In this document: positions 12,839 through 24,952 of the stretch, in pieces
Layout: the number at the start of each line of letters is the position of its first letter
Position numbering within the stretch: the stretch's first letter is position 1
DNA from: Paralithodes platypus
Taxonomy: Eukaryota; Arthropoda; Malacostraca; Decapoda; Lithodidae
Assembly (NCBI GenBank): GCA_032716605.1
Contig: CM064495.1
Location: 43,562,896 to 43,626,895, forward strand
DNA: 64,000 nucleotides
Direction: 5' to 3'
Made by a program: the position numbers and the translations under genes
Notes under the pieces: model-generated
Told to the model about the DNA's origin: nothing
Databases searched by the model: none
The model's input: the letters and a program-made list of their open reading frames with translations, nothing else

Positions 12839-13174
12839 TTAAGGGCAGATTTCCACCTGGAGGATTTTTTTCTGGACCCCTTTCTCCCTCATGTTTAGCC
12901 CCATTGCTTTTGAGATTTTAAGACGTTCACCCCATTACTTTGGCGATTTTAAGAACCGTCGCCCTATTTCTGTCAATTTTAAGACCATTCGTGCCATTTA
13001 GGTGTCGACTTTTTCCTGGCGAGCGAGAGCGAGCCTGTAATTTAAAGGGAATCGGCCTTCGGCCGGGACATTTTTCTACCGAAAAATTTACAAATTTATC
13101 TTGAAAGGGGGTCTAGGGGGCGCAATTTTAAGTTTGATGGAAGTCTAGGGAATCAACTAAAAACCTCCCCTTAA
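12839..13174. mobile_element. Family A TTAA-type MITE, copy 3 (inverted)
   Basis: It is bounded by TTAA at 12839-12842 and 13171-13174. It carries CTCCCTCATGTTTAGCCCCA, CCTGGCGAGCGAGAGCGAGC and CGGCCTTCGGCCGGGACA, the reverse orientation of copies 1 and 2. It directly abuts the minisatellite. Confidence 0.85.
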
Positions 13175-13974
13175 TGCAACATAACGAGCAGGCCGACTTT
13201 GAGGGAGTTCCTTGTTTTGGCGGAGGGAGGGGGGAAGATGGTCAGGGAGGCTGGATAGGCAGGGAGGGGAGGGGAGGGGAAGGAATAGCCGTTTGTAGAT
13301 AACGTTGCACATTTCTGTTCATCAGCCGCCATATTGTTTACCTTGACTTGTACGCTGTCTTGTTGTTGATATTGCAATTCATCCTGCTTATATGTTTTGC
13401 TTGGTGTGTGAATTGTGCATATTCGTTTTTCTTGATCACATAATTATAAAACATGTACTTATATTCAATTGAGTACATGTTACAACGCCAAATAACCTAC
13501 ATGATAGTTTACATCTTATTATGTAAGTGGCATACAGCGCTTATCAGAGTTAAATAGTTTATTGTGTGGGGTCTCTCGGTCTAACTTCTTCATTTGCATT
13601 ATATGTTGTGCAACAGCTACCCTGTGCCAGCACATTGCAAAACAAATGTATTAAAATGCCATGACTTATTAAGAAAACGAGGAATCACGAGGTACAGAGC
13701 ATGTTAATTATGAACATTGATAGGATTTATTACTCCCTATAGAGGACTAAGCTGTAGAATGGCAGATAGGTTCAAGGTTAGCTCGTCCCTGTGGCTCCCT
13801 CACCCACACGTCCTTCCCACCACCATCCACCTCCACTACTACTATCCCCAGCCAGTCTCCCGCATCACCCCCAGCTTGGTACATGGATTATGCATCGCTC
13901 CCTGGTAAACACAATTGGTCAAGGGTTTTCAAGAATTTTCCCAGAGGTTAAAACTCGTGCCCAACCTCTCGTTT

Positions 13975-14290
13975 TTCCACTGTGATGATCTCATTATTAA
14001 AGGGAAAATCTTCCTTAAACATAATCAACGATTGTAGGGAACTAGTAAGAGGAGGTGAATTGATGAGGCAATTTTTTTTTTTATTCTACTCGTTCGAGAA
14101 GTACGGTATGGGTGGAACCTCCCCACAAATGAGACAATACTCAATACAGAGGCGCACTATGCCCCAATACAGAGCAAGAAGCTGTGCATGGGTGAAGAAC
14201 CCATAGAGACGGTTGAGCACACTTAACTTTTGGGTAGCTGTTTTTAGCAAGAAAGCAGTTTTTTTAGCAAGGGGTAGGGGCATTGTCGAA
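13975..14290 (-). mobile_element. LINE reverse-transcriptase C-terminal fragment
   Basis: On the minus strand a frame reads KLSVLNRLYGFFTHAQLLAL and then YWGIVRLCIEYCLICG, followed after an interruption by [14 protein letters not shown]. These resemble the C-terminal region of jockey/CR1-type LINE polymerases (thumb region, LY-GLVRP-MEY). It is short and broken by frameshifts. Confidence 0.65.
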
Positions 14291-14916
14291 AGGAACTCAT
14301 GCTAGATATCCTTGGAGCGTGGCCGTTATGGTTGGCGGCCGTTATGACTGTACACCCTCTATTTTATCTGTGATCTCACTCCTCGGTATGTCCGCCTCCC
14401 GCTGCGAGCAACTGGGACACATGTAAGGGACTATATTACACCATAGACTTAGTACAGTAATAAGCGTGACTGTAATGCAAGTGTACCCAGTGGATTTGTG
14501 TGGTTCGTAATAAAATAACTTGTATCATGTGGCGATTATATTTGTCTATCAACACCAAGGACCTGAAAGACATAACACGTATGTCAATTCAGCCTATGAG
14601 TAATAGAACAGTGAGAAGTATTGTTAAGTTAATTAGCATACTGTGTAATTATAATATTACAAAACATAACAAAAAAACTATAAAACTCCTAAGACTGAAA
14701 GGGGTAAGGTATATGGGTGTCCTTGGTACTTGGAATGTTACACTTTGATGTCGTTTTTCTGTGTAAAGGTAAGTAATAGAGAGTGGAGGCGTGGGGATTT
14801 ATGTTTTGTTGTGGTTACCAGCGGAAGGTGAAGCTCCAGCGACTGCCACCACCATCACTAGAGGGTACCTTACTAAAACAGGGTACCGCCAGCGTCACAT
14901 TAAAACTCCATCTTGT

Positions 14917-15250
14917 TTCCTTCGCCAGGAAAAAATCGACATCTATTGGCACGAAAGGTCTTGATATTAATATAGAAATGGGACGAAAGGTTTCAAAATC
15001 GACAAACTAATGGTCCGAACGTCTTAAAATCTGAAAACTAATGGGGCTAAACATGAGGAAGAACAGGGACCAGAAAAACGGCCCATTTCCCCTTAAGTGC
15101 CTCTCTTAATCTAGACACTTCAGCACCACCACCACCACCCACACACACACACACAGTCAGTCTAGAGCTCCACACGAATGCTCATAATGGGGCTAAACAT
15201 GAAGAAGAAGGGAGGCCAGAAAAACAGCCCATCTCCCCTTAAGGGCCGCC
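14917..15250. mobile_element. Family A MITE 3' part with a local tandem duplication
   Basis: The first part (14917-15096) has TCGCCAGGAAAAAATCGAC to a TTAA end. Its terminal piece GGGGCTAAACATGA...CCCCTTAAG, plus the following CACCACC/(CA)n and AGTCTAGAGCTCC sequence, recurs at 15187-15340. That makes a roughly 150-bp direct duplication. Confidence 0.65.
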
Positions 15251-15419
15251 TCTGTTATTCTAGGCACTCCAGCACCACCACCCACACACACTCACACACA
15301 CACACAGTCAGTCAGTGTCGCTGTGTCGGTCTAGAGCTCCAGTCACGAAGGCTTGTAACAGGCCGTCTTTCTACTTCACGGATACTTTGTGCGCATTTAT
15401 CATTTCGGTAAAACTGATC

Positions 15420-16490
15420 TCTAACAAGGCATTTCATTAAGTTGTGTGTTTTATAGAATTCCGGATTGGGTGTTTAGTTTAATTATTATTCACATAAGTT
15501 CAAGTTACGGTATTGACAGCTAAGTGTGTGATAAATAACGCAAACATATAATAATAATAAAGTTTAGGTATTGGCATCTACTTTAAATGAGTAATAAATA
15601 ACGCAAACATAATGTGTGATACCTGATTTGTTCGAGTGACCTAATCAGAAAACGACATTCCAACTCGTAGTTGCACCTGTCTTGAGTTCACGGGTGGCGA
15701 GTTTTAATACCGTCTATGGATTGTCAAGTGCCTTTCATCGTGTTTTCCCAAGAACGAGTGTCGAATTTGTGTTAACAGGAATGTATGTTTGTGTAAGTGA
15801 GACTGACGGTAAGCAACCTTGGGAAAATATTATGTATGCCCGTGAACAGTGAACAGACGCGAGTATAGTTAAAATATATTCCGAAAAGTTGACAGAATTT
15901 ATATAAACACCATTTTAGAAGGAACACTTTATTTTTTTTACAACGTTGACTGAAGAAGCTATTTGTAAAACTTCAATAAATGCTCCTCCTCCTAAAATGA
16001 TGATATTAGCGTTTATATAATTATATAATTATATAATTACCGGTACCACATATTCCCCATTATCAAGCACCAAGGACTGGATCAGCTGAGTGTACAGAAC
16101 TTCATAAATATAAAAGTTTTTGTTGTTTCTTGAATGGAAGGTGTGAACTGAATGTACAGAACTTGATACAAAATAGTTGTTGCTTCTTGGATTGAAGATA
16201 TGAACTGAGTGTACAAAACTTGATACAAGAAGAAGAGGTGTTATTTCTTGATTTAAGGGTATGAACATAAAAGAGAATAGTTGTAGTTTCTTGAGTTGAA
16301 GGCCTGCGATTCTACGAACCCAGGCTGATAAATAGGACTGGTATAAAGGTGATTATAAAATAACTACCTGTTACCTGTATATTGATGACATAATGATCAG
16401 GTGTGTACAGTAACGGTATAAGGTCGTGGTGTTCCTTATCAATAATGTAGGTTTGTGTTAATATACTGTATCTATAGTATTGATAAATAA
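15420..16490. other. Intergenic stretch, one short local repeat
   Basis: Around 16080-16300, four loose copies of a roughly 65-bp unit (TTCTTGAATTGAAGGTATGA, then ACTGAGTGTACAGAACTTGATAC) form a weak tandem array. Nothing else is recognised. Confidence 0.5.
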
Positions 16491-16496
16491 AAGTCC

Positions 16497-16616
<120 letters not shown>

Positions 16617-16783
16617 GGTATATATGATACCGGTACTGTATATATTATTTATTTTGTGTTTATTTATATTATGTTTTATGTATTTATTTATTTGTTTGTT
16701 GTATTTGAGGACTATCGTTATGTGTTTCTTTCCCGTACAATACCTATAGAGATTAAATTAAGTTGAAGTTATCAGATGTAATA

Positions 16784-16855
16784 ATGAGCGTGGTGTTACA
16801 GTGTGCCTCTAATTGCCATATTGTTGGACCTGAGTTTGAGCCCCAGGAAAAGTAG
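16784..16855 (+). mobile_element. tRNA-like SINE head
   Basis: A tRNA-like arrangement with an A-box-like AGCGTGGTGTTACAG and a B-box-like GAGTTTGAGCCCC about 45 bases later. The stems are not conserved enough for a functional tRNA. Confidence 0.45.
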
Positions 16856-17174
16856 ATATCTTTTATCAGTCACTGTGCAAATATAAGTTACTGGGATTTA
16901 TTTGTATATACTTTTTGTTCCATTAAGTAACAAACCTATTACATTATTCAATGTACCGGGTAAGTCATATTTCATCCGAATTCAATCCCAGGTCACCCCC
17001 CTTAACAACCGTTTATGAGTGATTACCTGCTGACTATATCAATACTGAGTGCCATGTAAATAATTAGTTAATTATGTTGTGTGTGTTGCCAAAAATGCAA
17101 GTATAATGTCTTGTCTTATTGACACTAACAATATTAATACCAGCAATTCATTAATAATTTATATATCAAACACC

Positions 17175-17241
17175 GTGATGTAGTGGAATAAAGCTTGGAA
17201 ACTCGTCCAGATTGTTGGTGGTTCGAGTACAGCTGGGAGTA

Positions 17242-17273
<32 letters not shown>

Positions 17274-17277
17274 CATC
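17175..17277 (+). mobile_element. tRNA-derived SINE with A-rich tail
   Basis: CGTGATGTAGTGGAATAAAG (A-box-like) and GGTGGTTCGAGTACAGC (B-box) are followed by an A run and a short (CA)n tail. The 3' tail supports a retroposed copy, not a gene. Confidence 0.6.
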
Positions 17278-17859
17278 ATGCATTTGATATATTACAATAT
17301 GCCTTGATACATAACAGCGATCAAATATTACTGTTTACTACAGATTACATTGACCATAAGGTTTGACTATCGTATTGTTCCTAGAAATATGGTACAAGCA
17401 CACTGATCTAATGCATGAATAAAAACAAACCAACACACAACAGTCATAACACACTGGCATATATTTCTCCGAGTGTGTGTGTATTGTTATGTGCGTATAC
17501 AAACACACAAACAAGCACCCAACAGTCATGACTCACTGGCTTATCTTCCCCAGTGTGTGTACTGTATATTCATTACATCCGCTCGGGTTCCTGATAGAGT
17601 TCCTATAATAACAGAGATCAGCCAACCTCCGCCATCTTGGTACTGTACCACTGGAGACATTTTCCTGTCTATCTATATACTCAGGCCCAATCCCCACTTT
17701 TCCTTTATTTTTTTATTTTACTGTATTTTTTTTAAATAGGGGGGGGGGGACTCAAGACAGAGCCGTATGTTAGGTAGAACCTACTATTATTCGTGGTTGG
17801 CTCTGTTGACACGACCCGGAAGTCGACAATTGGGACATCCGGAACACTCAATTATACAC

Positions 17860-17965
17860 CTGTCGATTTTGTCCTGGCGAGCGAAAGCGAGCCTGCAATT
17901 GTGGAAGTGTTCGCCTTTGGCTCAGAAAGTTTTCTATCCAAAAATTTACAAATTTAGCTTGCTGT
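17860..17965. mobile_element. Family A MITE fragment
   Basis: It carries CCTGGCGAGCGAAAGCGAGC, then TTCGCCTTTGGC and TTTACAAATTTAGCTTGCTG; only the centre of the element is left. An open frame of 153 codons crosses it (17767-18228) but contains this repeat and resembles no known protein. Confidence 0.6.
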
Positions 17966-18574
17966 TTAAAGAAAATGAAGTGAAACAAAATTGTTGGCTG
18001 AATTCGGCGAAACATGTTAAAATCATCGGCTGTACAATGACGTCACCTAGAATTTATATTCAATCTAGTTTCCGATACATATGCATAGGATCCCAAAACG
18101 TGTTTGGGACAAACAATGTTGACAACGAAAATAACGATAAAAGCTCATTTGTTATGCCTCCTTCACATGAGCCGCTTTTCCTTCATGATTTGGTCGGTAC
18201 TTTGTTTTCTGGTAAACAAAAATCGTGATTTATCTTTCATTGATATTGGTAACTACACTGGGAGTTATTTTGTTTTTCTTACTTTAATTCAGAAGATGCC
18301 ATGGTTGAAATTTGTGTATTTAGTTGCCAGAAAATTCGGTGGTTTAACTCGAGCTACAGTTTACTCAGACTGTATCCACTATCGCCGTCTTCTGATACAT
18401 GTATGTGTTGTACTCTGCTCTGAAGGGTTAGTGGGGTAACAGGCATTCATAGGTTTATATTTATATGTATGAGTTTTATCTTTTGTACCGGTAATATATA
18501 TTTGTTTAAAGGTAAGCAAAGACTAGGGGTGGATTACAGATGTGTGTGTGTGTGTGTGTGTTACTCAGTTACTC

Positions 18575-19543
18575 AGTTACTTGTTCGTCAAGGGGAATCC
18601 ACGCAATGCGAGCTAAGCTCATTATTATCGCGCCTCCTTAACTGGGAATGTATTGCGTGAAATGCATGTTAAGTGTTTTATGTACAGTTGGAATGGCTGT
18701 GGATGTGTGTGTAGTCTGTATTTAGCCAATTGGCGACATCGGAAACGAAGGCTTAGGGTGGATCTGTATGGTACCAGTCTCACTATAGACTGTACCGTCT
18801 CACCCGAAGGCTTCGGTAGCCATCAGCTTAGGTGAACCATATGATACCCATCTCGCCATGTACCATTTTTGCCAACCCCAGATGGGACGTCACAACGTCG
18901 TCCACTTCTTCCAGGTACCTATTTACAGCTAGGTGAAATGAGGCTAACACATGAAAGGAGACAAGCCCAATTTGTCTCCGCCCGGCCGGGGATTGAACCC
19001 CCGACCCCTCGTGTGTGAGACGAGAGCTCTATCTACTAGGCTACGGGCTGTGTGTGTGTGTTACTCAGTTACTTGTTCGTCAAGGGGAATCCACGCAATG
19101 CGAGCTAAGCTCATTATTATCGCGCCTCCTTAACTGGGAATGTATTGCGTGAAATGCATGTTAAGTGTTTTATGTACTGTTGGAATGGCTGTGGATGTGT
19201 GTGTAGTCTGTATTTTAGCCAATTGGCGACATCGGAAACGAAGGCTTAGGGTGGATCTGTATGGTACCATTCTCACTATAGACGGTACCGTCTCGCCCGA
19301 AGGCTTAGGTAGCCATCAGCTTAGGTGAACCATATGATACCCATCTCGCCTTGTACCATTTTTGCCAACCCCAGATGGGACGTCACAACGTCGTCCACTT
19401 ATTCCAGGTACCTATTTACAGCTAGGTGAACTGAGGCTAACACATGAAAGGAGACAAGCCCAATTTGTCTCCGCCCGGCCGGGGATCGAACCCCCGACCC
19501 CTCGTGTGTGAGACGAGAGCTCTATCTACTAGGCTACGGGCTG
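18575..19543 (-). repeat. 492-bp tandem duplication containing a tRNA-derived SINE
   Basis: Two nearly identical units (about 18575-19050 and 19068-19543) each run from ACTTGTTCGTCAAGGGGAAT through GTAGTCTGTATT to a reverse-strand tRNA-like region. That region has B-box complement GGGGATCGAACCCCCGACCC and A-box complement near CTACTAGGCTACGGGCTG. A second SINE block, TATTTACAGCTAGGTGAA, lies in each unit. (GT)n tracts sit at the left edge, between the units and at the right edge. Confidence 0.85.
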
Positions 19544-19729
19544 TGTGTGTGTGTGTGTGTGTGCGTGCGTGTGTTTGTGTGAAATGAGCTGAAGGAATCG
19601 GAGAGAGAGGGAGAGTAAATATTCCATTAGGCCTTTACCTTCCACCTTCCTATGCTTCCACCAAGGCCATCTGACCACCCCTCCTCCACCAAAGCATATA
19701 GACACGGTAGACACCACACACTTTCCAAT

Positions 19730-19928
19730 TGCGTAGTCCAGAAATCAGGATCTCTAACCTCTGTATTTAAAAAAGGCCTAGAGCAAATGGGCTGTAAATT
19801 TCCAACCCTATTCCCTAGCTGACCCTTCCCAAATGGTAGCAATATTAGCTTGATTAATCTAGTCCTTTGTGAGTTATAGAGGTTAAGTTAAAGAGTTTTG
19901 ACCTAGTTACTTGGAATAAGTTATAGTA
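19730..19928. mobile_element. Palindromic MITE, family C, copy 4 (left end worn)
   Basis: AGAAATCAGGATCTCTAACC, GGGCTGTAAATTTCC, TTAGCTTGATTAATCTAGTC and GAGTTATAGAGGTTA are family C blocks. The left terminus is no longer clear. Confidence 0.65.
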
Positions 19929-20181
19929 GTAGGTATATACACTTTAACTCCACCCACGCCAGGGCTGTATTTGTAACTCTGCCATAGTGAAGCCTGTCCA
20001 TGGACTAATTATAATAACTCCAGGAACCCGACGCTTTGGTGAGCGAAATAAGTAGAAATAAACTGCCACTAGTAAGAAGCCGGATAATTTTATGTTGCCT
20101 CTCATAAATCAACACTCAGTTCCTTAGTACCGGTATTTGTTTGGTATGGACAAGGACAACGCCTTACGGGGAGGTCTCCAC

Positions 20182-20498
20182 TTAAGGGATTTTTTTCTTG
20201 ACCCCTTTCTCCCTCATGGTTAGCCCCATTGTTTTTTAAATTTTAAGACGTTTGCCCCATTAGTTTGGTGATTTTAAGAATTTCCGCCCCATTCTGTCAA
20301 TTTTAAGACCGTTCGTGCAATTTAGGTGTCGATTTTATCCTGGCGAGCGATAGCGAACCTGTAATTTAAGAGTAACCGGCCTTCGGCCGGGAAATTTTTC
20401 CACCGAAAAATGTACAAATTTATCTTGAAAGGGGGTCAAGGGAGTGACATTTTAAGATTGCTGGAGGAGTAGGAAACAAACTAGAAACCTCCCCTTAA
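20182..20498. mobile_element. Family A TTAA-type MITE, inverted copy
   Basis: TTAA at both ends. It contains TTCTCCCTCATGGTTAGCCC, CCTGGCGAGCGATAGCGAAC and CCGGCCTTCGGCCGGGAA, ending in ACCTCCCCTTAA. Confidence 0.85.
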
Positions 20499-20677
20499 CC
20501 ATGTTTCATAATTTTTGTCTAAGTTAGTCTCGCCTATCCTTCTATTTCCTTTCATCAAGGTGGACTTTTGAGGAGATTATGTGATCGTCGCTGTGTCGTT
20601 TATTTTTACTTTAGGCATACTATCCCGAAAGAGAACTTATTAACGGGTTTATACTAAACTTGATCAGAACCTTTATT

Positions 20678-21482
20678 TAGTACGGTACACACAAAGATAT
20701 ATGACAACCATCATATTTAGTACGGTACACACAAAGATATATGACAACCATCATATTTAGTACGGTACACACAAAGATATATGACAACCATCATATTTAG
20801 TACGGTACACACACAGATAAATGACAACCATCATATTTAGTACGGTACACACAACGATAAATGACAACCATCATATTTAGTACGGTACACACAACGATAA
20901 ATGACAACCATCATAATTATTTAGTACGGTACACACAAAGATATATGACAACCATCATATTTAGCACGGTACACACAAAGATAAATGACAACCATCATAT
21001 TTAGTACGGTACACACAACGATAAATGACAACCATCATATTTAGTACGGTACACACAACGATATATGACAACCATCATATTTAGCACGGTACACACAAAG
21101 ATAAATTACAACCATCATATTTAGTACGGTACACACAAAGATATATGACAACCATCATATTTAGTACGGTACACACAAAGATAAATGACAACCATCATAT
21201 TTAGTACGGTACACACAAAGATATATGACAACCATCATATTTAGCACGGTACACACAAAGATATATGACAACCATCATATTTAGTACGGTACACACAAAG
21301 ATATATGACAACCATCATATTTAGTACGGTACACACAAAGATAAATGACAACCATCATATTTAGTACGGTACACACAAAGATATATGACAACCATCATAT
21401 TTAGTACGGTACACACAAAGATATATGACAACCATCATATTTAGTACGGTACACACAAAGATATATGATAACCATCATATTT
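20678..21482. repeat. 40-bp satellite, about 20 units
   Basis: The unit is TAGTACGGTACACACAAAGA followed by TATATGACAACCATCATATT. Variants are AAAG/AACG, ATATATG/ATAAATG and AGTACGG/AGCACGG, in an irregular order. One unit has a 4-base insertion near 20915. Units are over 90% alike, implying recent unequal exchange. Confidence 0.97.
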
Positions 21483-21805
21483 CCAGCTTCGTTAGTAGAA
21501 GCAGTACCGGTAATACTTTCATAAACTGAGTAGACCTAATGTACAGAATCTCCTCGTGCATTCTACGTTCTATAAATACCGTTTAAGGCTATTTGTTCCA
21601 GGTGGCCGCTTCCGTAACCGTATAGGTCCTGAGAGGCTATAACTAATGACCGTGATTGGGGCCTGAGCTTCCCCCGGACAAGTGGTGGTATAATGGCCTG
21701 TAATCTGCCCAGGGTCGATACTACTAACTTCTCTTATGTTACGCCCAGAAGAATGTGGAGGGGCAGGTAGGGAGTAGGCTGTGGCCACAGGAGTACGGGG
21801 CCCTG
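21483..21805. other. Short unique stretch
   Basis: No recognised gene or repeat. Confidence 0.4.
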
Positions 21806-22153
21806 CTTTTTGTCTCCTTTTTTTGTTCTCTCTCTCTCTCTGAGTTATATCCATTCGGCCCCATTCAGCATAATGTTTTAAGACGTTTATCCCCATCGAG
21901 GTGTCGATTTCTTTCTGGCGAGTGATAGCGAGTCAGCATTGTATGGAGAAATCCGGCTTCGCGGAGACATTTTTCTATCGAAAAAATGTGAAAATTTAGC
22001 CTGCTGTCAAAAACATTTAAATAAATATACTGCATCGCTACCTCTCGCCAGAAAAATATCGACACATAGAAGAGGATAAACATCTTTAGGCTGAATGGGG
22101 CCGAATGGATACAACCCAGAGAGAGAGAAAAAACGAGGTGGGCCCCCTTGGTT
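21806..22153. mobile_element. Family B fold-back MITE, copy 2
   Basis: TATATCCATTCGGCCCCATT and TTCTGGCGAGTGATAGCGAG return inverted as CGCTACCTCTCGCCAG and GGGGCCGAATGGATACAACC. CCCCCTT remains at the right, but the flanking TTAA is no longer present on either side. Confidence 0.75.
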
Positions 22154-22217
22154 GATGCCACGATATTCTGGCTTATAGGCTTCTTGACTAGCTTTGCATA
22201 CCTGTGATAGCAAAGAT

Positions 22218-22309
<92 letters not shown>
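22218..22309. repeat. (TA)n microsatellite
   Basis: A continuous TA run of about 45 units. Confidence 0.97.
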
Positions 22310-22451
22310 TGTATATGTATACTATATATAATTAAAATATACCGTACATTTTAGACAACTGGTAGCTACTCTAATACAACAGGATATCCCTTTGTCTCCT
22401 GTGTCCGGAAGTATCTGATCTAGAATACTTAGGAACAACTACACCCTATTC

Positions 22452-22540
22452 CTATTGTGTTGTGTTGTCCCTATTCGGGCTCTGTCTCGAGTCGGCCACC
22501 CCCAGTAACCAAAACAATGGGGAATGGGCCTGAACAAATA
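22452..22540. repeat. Dispersed repeat D
   Basis: TGTTGTCCCTATTCGGGCTC, GTCTCGAGTCGGCCACCCCC, then GGGGAATGGGCCTGA. The same sequence in the other orientation occurs at about 24150-24275 and 58795-58960. Partial copies lie at about 17680-17765, 34560-34625 and 50435-50530. Confidence 0.7.
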
Positions 22541-22544
22541 GATA

Positions 22545-22741
22545 GATAGATAGGACAAAACTCTTAAACATTAACCTCTATAACTCACAGACGAATACAG
22601 TAATCGAGCTAATATTATCATCATTTGGGAAGGGTCAGCTAGGAAATAAGTGCGGAAAATTACAGCCCATTTGATCCAGCCAATTTTGAGTAACTGAGGT
22701 TAGAGATCACAATTCTGGGCTACCTGTAATGAATGGACAAC
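22545..22741. mobile_element. Palindromic MITE, family C, copy 5
   Basis: TAATCGAGCTAATATTATCA, GGGAAGGGTCAGCTAGGAAA, ACAGCCCATTTGATC and GGGCTACCTGTAATGAATGG follow the family C order. Confidence 0.7.
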
Positions 22742-23388
22742 TAACAGACTTAAGTAATTAAAACTATCTCATTGTAAACTTTCCTAAACCTTCACACCCA
22801 TGAGAATACCACTTATAATGTGCCTAATGATTAATAATAGTTTTCGAATAATACTAATAGGCCTGCATACATCGTGAAAGAGTGAGACGTGTGGGAGGCC
22901 AGTTCCAATAACCTAGATCTTGGCAATACTGGGGCAATAAAGGAGAGTACCGGTACCGGTACGTTAAAGTAATTTAATTAACAATTGTATCCCTTGGAGG
23001 CAGAACAAACCCGCAAACCCGACCACACTCTACCACTGTACAGTAGCCTACATATACTTACTAACGGTACCGGTACCTGTCTTCACGTCATGTATTTTGA
23101 GCTTGACGTCTTTCCTAAGATGGTTAAACAAATACATTTGTCATATGTACTAAGCACAACACATCCACACACTACCACTGTATACTGTAGAATTAGAAAT
23201 TAAGTTTCATGACTGTTTTAGATAAATAATTATTGAAGATGGTCCCCTTACACTTACATGTAGGTATGTTATCCCCACGAGACAGGCTGTACATAAAGTA
23301 AATAAGATAAGTGCGACAATTAGTATAGCGTGTCAGTAGGTCAGAGGGAGAATGATTGTCGGTGTCACGTTTGGTGTGTATGTATTGA

Positions 23389-23389
<1 letters not shown>

Positions 23390-23469
<80 letters not shown>

Positions 23470-23493
23470 GTGTGTGTGTGTGTGTTGTGTGTG

Positions 23494-23566
<73 letters not shown>
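23390..23566. repeat. (GT)n microsatellite
   Basis: About 175 bases of GT with three single-base phase breaks near 23468, 23484 and 23493. Long His/Thr or Cys/Val frames here are artefacts. Confidence 0.98.
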
Positions 23567-23568
<2 letters not shown>

Positions 23569-23590
23569 GACCGGGGGTGGGGGGAGGCAG

Positions 23591-23639
23591 GTAGAGTCCA
23601 CGGTATAGTAACATGTGTTACTATACCGTGGGTAGAGTC
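23591..23639. mobile_element. Perfect 16-bp palindrome flanked by an 8-bp direct repeat
   Basis: CCACGGTATAGTAACA (23598-23613), spacer TG, then the exact complement TGTTACTATACCGTGG (23616-23631). GTAGAGTC occurs directly on both sides (23591-23598 and 23632-23639). This looks like two transposon ends fused after loss of the interior, with an 8-bp target duplication. Confidence 0.55.
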
Positions 23640-24149
23640 GTACATAAGTCACTTCTATACGTCTTTTGGTCCACTTTGAAGACGGGTCTGGCAAGGTTTA
23701 AGTTGCGGTCTGTTTATAAGGAGAGTTTTATTTGTTTACCCACACTATGCCCGAGAGGGAGTAGTTGGAATATAGAAGAAAAAAAAATAGAGGATTCTAT
23801 AAATAACAAGCTTATAATACTTGCCTGTATTTGTGGGTGTTTGTATTGATGGTGTGGGCCTTGACAGAGGTCCCGTGTGACAAAATAATGGGTGTTATAG
23901 CATTGAGATAGTTGAGACGTGTTGGCCTCGCATCTCACTTCTCTAATTTAAGAGAAATCAAAGTTACCAAGCATTCTTAGTGTGCACCAAGGTCAAGGTC
24001 TAGACTCTAGAGTGTGTGTGTGTACAGTTAGATACCGTTGTCTACAAGCAACCTCGTATGGATCAATCAATATGTTGTTGCTTGCTTTCCTATGATCTTC
24101 TTTAATAATGCATCAAGACCTCAACCTGTATAGAATATAAAATATATTT

Positions 24150-24290
24150 ATTTACTCAGGCCCATTCCTTATTTATTTTTTCCTTTTTTCTGGGGGTGGC
24201 CGGCTCGAGACAGAGCCCGAACAGGGACAACACAACGCAACAGAAAAGCAATGAACACACAAAAACAAAACACAAATTCCCACACATCAG
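24150..24290. repeat. Dispersed repeat D, reverse copy
   Basis: TACTCAGGCCCATTCC, GGGGGTGGCCGGCTCGAGAC and AGAGCCCGAACAGGGACAAC, then ACACAAAAACAAAACACAAA. Confidence 0.7.
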
Positions 24291-24503
24291 GATTCCGAAA
24301 CTATATTTAGTTTGTGGTGCCCCCCGGGTGTCGTCGTTCGTTAGGTGGTCCCTCGTTGAGTAGGCAACCTCGTTACAACACCCATTACCCCAACAACTGA
24401 CTTAGTGAGGTACAGTCACTTATAAACATTCGTGGACCCCCTTTGTTTTTCTTTATGCAATTATAACTTATAGATGCCGTTATCTTTTCCAAAGAGTTTT
24501 GAT

Positions 24504-24508
<5 letters not shown>

Positions 24509-24543
<35 letters not shown>

Positions 24544-24562
24544 CGAGAGCGAGAGCGAGAGC
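24509..24562. repeat. (GA)n passing into (GAGAGC)n
   Basis: A GA run followed by about five GAGAGC units. Confidence 0.95.
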
Positions 24563-24891
24563 GAACGGGGTTGGAGGTGGGGGGAGTAATAAGAGGTCGA
24601 TTAAGGTAATAAGTGGCACATTATTGATTGAGGTAATAACACAGGGTCAGCAGTAGTAATAATATGGTTATATAACGTACTAGGGATGTACCGTACTTAA
24701 ACTACAACACTATAATATATGTACTGACCTATATATAACAATCTTCCGTGATAGATTGGGTCACAAGATACATGTTATGGTAGCCTATTTAGTCATGCAA
24801 ATGCTGATAGCTGTCTTGTAAGAAATATTATGTACCGTATATAATATCTATTGATTCATCTCTGCTTATATATCTTTATATCTAGCCTTCC

Positions 24892-24892
<1 letters not shown>

Positions 24893-24946
<54 letters not shown>
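24893..24946. repeat. (TA)n microsatellite
   Basis: A TA run of about 26 units. Confidence 0.95.

Positions 24947-24952
<6 letters not shown>

Noticed and set aside
17767..18228. A 153-codon plus-strand open frame
   Set aside because: It runs through a family A MITE fragment and adjoining unique DNA; no conserved domain, and no splice or start context to favour it.
18990..19045. A functional tRNA gene on the minus strand
   Set aside because: It has A- and B-box-like segments, but the acceptor stem does not pair and the unit is a duplicated SINE.
23193..23694. Long open frames of His/Thr and Cys/Val on both strands
   Set aside because: They are translations of the GT dinucleotide tract and have no independent coding support.
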